DNA from: VXPQ01 sp965117025
Lineage (GTDB): Bacteria; Bacteroidota; Rhodothermia; Rhodothermales; VXPQ01
DNA length: 64,000 nt
NCBI GenBank assembly: GCA_965117025.1
Contig: OZ220746.1
Location: 1,674,001 to 1,738,000 of the forward strand
Direction: 5' to 3'
Shown here: positions 63,393 to 64,000 of the stretch, piece after piece
Numbering within the stretch: the first letter of the stretch is position 1
Layout: each line of letters begins with the position of its first letter
Translations under genes and position numbers: made by a program
Notes under the pieces: generated by a model
Database searches by the model: none
Told to the model about the DNA's origin: nothing
The model's input: the letters and a program-made list of their open reading frames with translations, nothing else

Positions 63393-64000
63393 TCAAAGGT
63401 TCTTGTCGGGCTTCAGTGCGAATCTTCCGATGGTCCAGAGAATTTTCACCGAAGCCTTGATCGTTCCCGAAACGGAGCCGGTTACCTTGGATACACCGAC
63501 CCGGCGCCGGTACGATACGGGTGTTTCCCGGCAGCGCAACCCGGCCCGCACGGCCTTGATCTGCATTTCGACCGTCCACCCGAATGTCTTGTCTTGCATG
63601 GCGAGTTTCTCCAGCGCCTCGAACCGGATGGCGCGGAACGGCCCGAGATCGGTGAACCGGACGCCCCATATCCATCTTATCAGGGAGCAGGCCACGTAGT
63701 TGCCCATCAGCGCCTGGGGCAGCATGGCCCCCGGTTCCCGATCGCCCGTCATGCGGGAGCCGATTACGAAGTCGGCCTCGTCACGCAGGATCGGAGCCAG
63801 CAGGCGCGGCATTTCGCCGGGATAGTCGCTGTGGTCTCCATCCAGAAATACGATAATGTCCGGTTGCCGGCTGCGGGCATATTCGATTCCCCGGAGACAG
63901 GCCCAGCCATATCCCTTGCGGTCCTCGCGCAGGACGGTGGCGCCCGCCGCCCGCGCATGGCGTTCCGTTTCGTCCGTGGATGCATTGTTCACGACAATAA
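63393..64000 (-). CDS. GT2 glycosyltransferase (5' partial, runs off the window)
   Basis: The C-terminal 202 residues of a GT-A glycosyltransferase on the minus strand, with the N-terminus beyond base 64000. Near the edge the frame reads IVVNNASTDET, with the DXD-like IVFLDGDHSDYPGEMP about 45 residues on. VIGSRMTGDREPGAM and LGPFRAIRFEALEKL follow, typical of dolichyl/undecaprenyl-phosphate mannosyl- or glucosyltransferases. A C-terminal region with few hydrophobic residues follows. Donor and acceptor unknown. Confidence 0.85.
   Translation of the reverse strand, partial: IVVNNASTDETERHARAAGATVLREDRKGYGWACLRGIEYARSRQPDIIVFLDGDHSDYPGEMPRLLAPILRDEADFVIGSRMTGDREPGAMLPQALMGNYVACSLIRWIWGVRFTDLGPFRAIRFEALEKLAMQDKTFGWTVEMQIKAVRAGLRCRETPVSYRRRVGVSKVTGSVSGTIKASVKILWTIGRFALKPDKNL

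Overview
The window is a high-GC, gene-dense chromosomal segment that looks like a member of the Rhodothermota/Bacteroidota, close to Rhodothermales or Salinibacter-like bacteria. The evidence is: two secreted proteins with type IX secretion C-terminal sorting domains (one with a classic YPNPFNP motif), a Bacteroidota-type RpoZ, the rpmB-rpmG-DUF4295 cluster, a large TonB-dependent receptor of the carboxypeptidase-regulatory/plug type, a GT4 glycogen synthase of the actinobacterial type, and a ComA-type phosphosulfolactate synthase. None of the tRNA genes encodes CCA. Assignment below phylum level is inference.

Layout. 1-8.6 kb (+): translation and nucleotide core, rpsB(partial)-tsf-pyrH-frr-tRNA-Ser-yicC-gmk-rpoZ-coaBC-UDG-dnaB. 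8.6-20 kb (mostly -): a structured inverted-repeat element, an SMP-30-like lipoprotein, tRNA-Cys/Arg/Pro, DUF4295/rpmG/rpmB, phosphosulfolactate synthase, a LolC/E-like permease with a lipoprotein, a second copy of the element, ychF, a phosphatase, nusB and comEC. 19.9-20.4 kb: an AT-rich intergenic region whose parts resemble a bacterial replication origin (AT tract, TAG-trio repeats, GC patch, DnaA boxes). 20.4-30.9 kb: pgi, a Nudix hydrolase, recJ, a T9SS beta-helix protein with its TonB receptor, an MFS transporter and a DUF721 protein. 30.9-42.9 kb: fabF-acpP, metK, a giant secreted metalloprotease, ahcY, ferredoxin, ruvB and rpoN.

42.98-46.6 kb is an accessory island. It holds an AlbA_2/HATPase regulator, the C-terminal stump of an Eco57I-like DNA methyltransferase, three tandem 22-bp operator-like repeats, and a two-gene operon. 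The operon encodes a coiled-coil membrane protein and a protein with PD-(D/E)xK-like nuclease features plus a glycine-zipper membrane segment. This operon is the best candidate here for an undescribed defence or toxin system.

46.6-64 kb: glycogen synthase, groESL, a B12-riboswitch-controlled BtuB receptor, rnc, gcvP, GDPD and glpD (glycerophosphodiester and glycerol-3-phosphate use), a PhoB/PhoR-like two-component pair, a queuosine-precursor transporter, ilvE, and a partial GT2 glycosyltransferase running off the right edge.

Two dispersed repeat families are visible. One starts GGATACTCTGAT, has terminal inverted repeats and internal stems with a compensatory base change, and occurs as full, minimal and solo-end copies. 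The other starts TTAGGGYCTGTTA and overlaps the stop codons of neighbouring genes.
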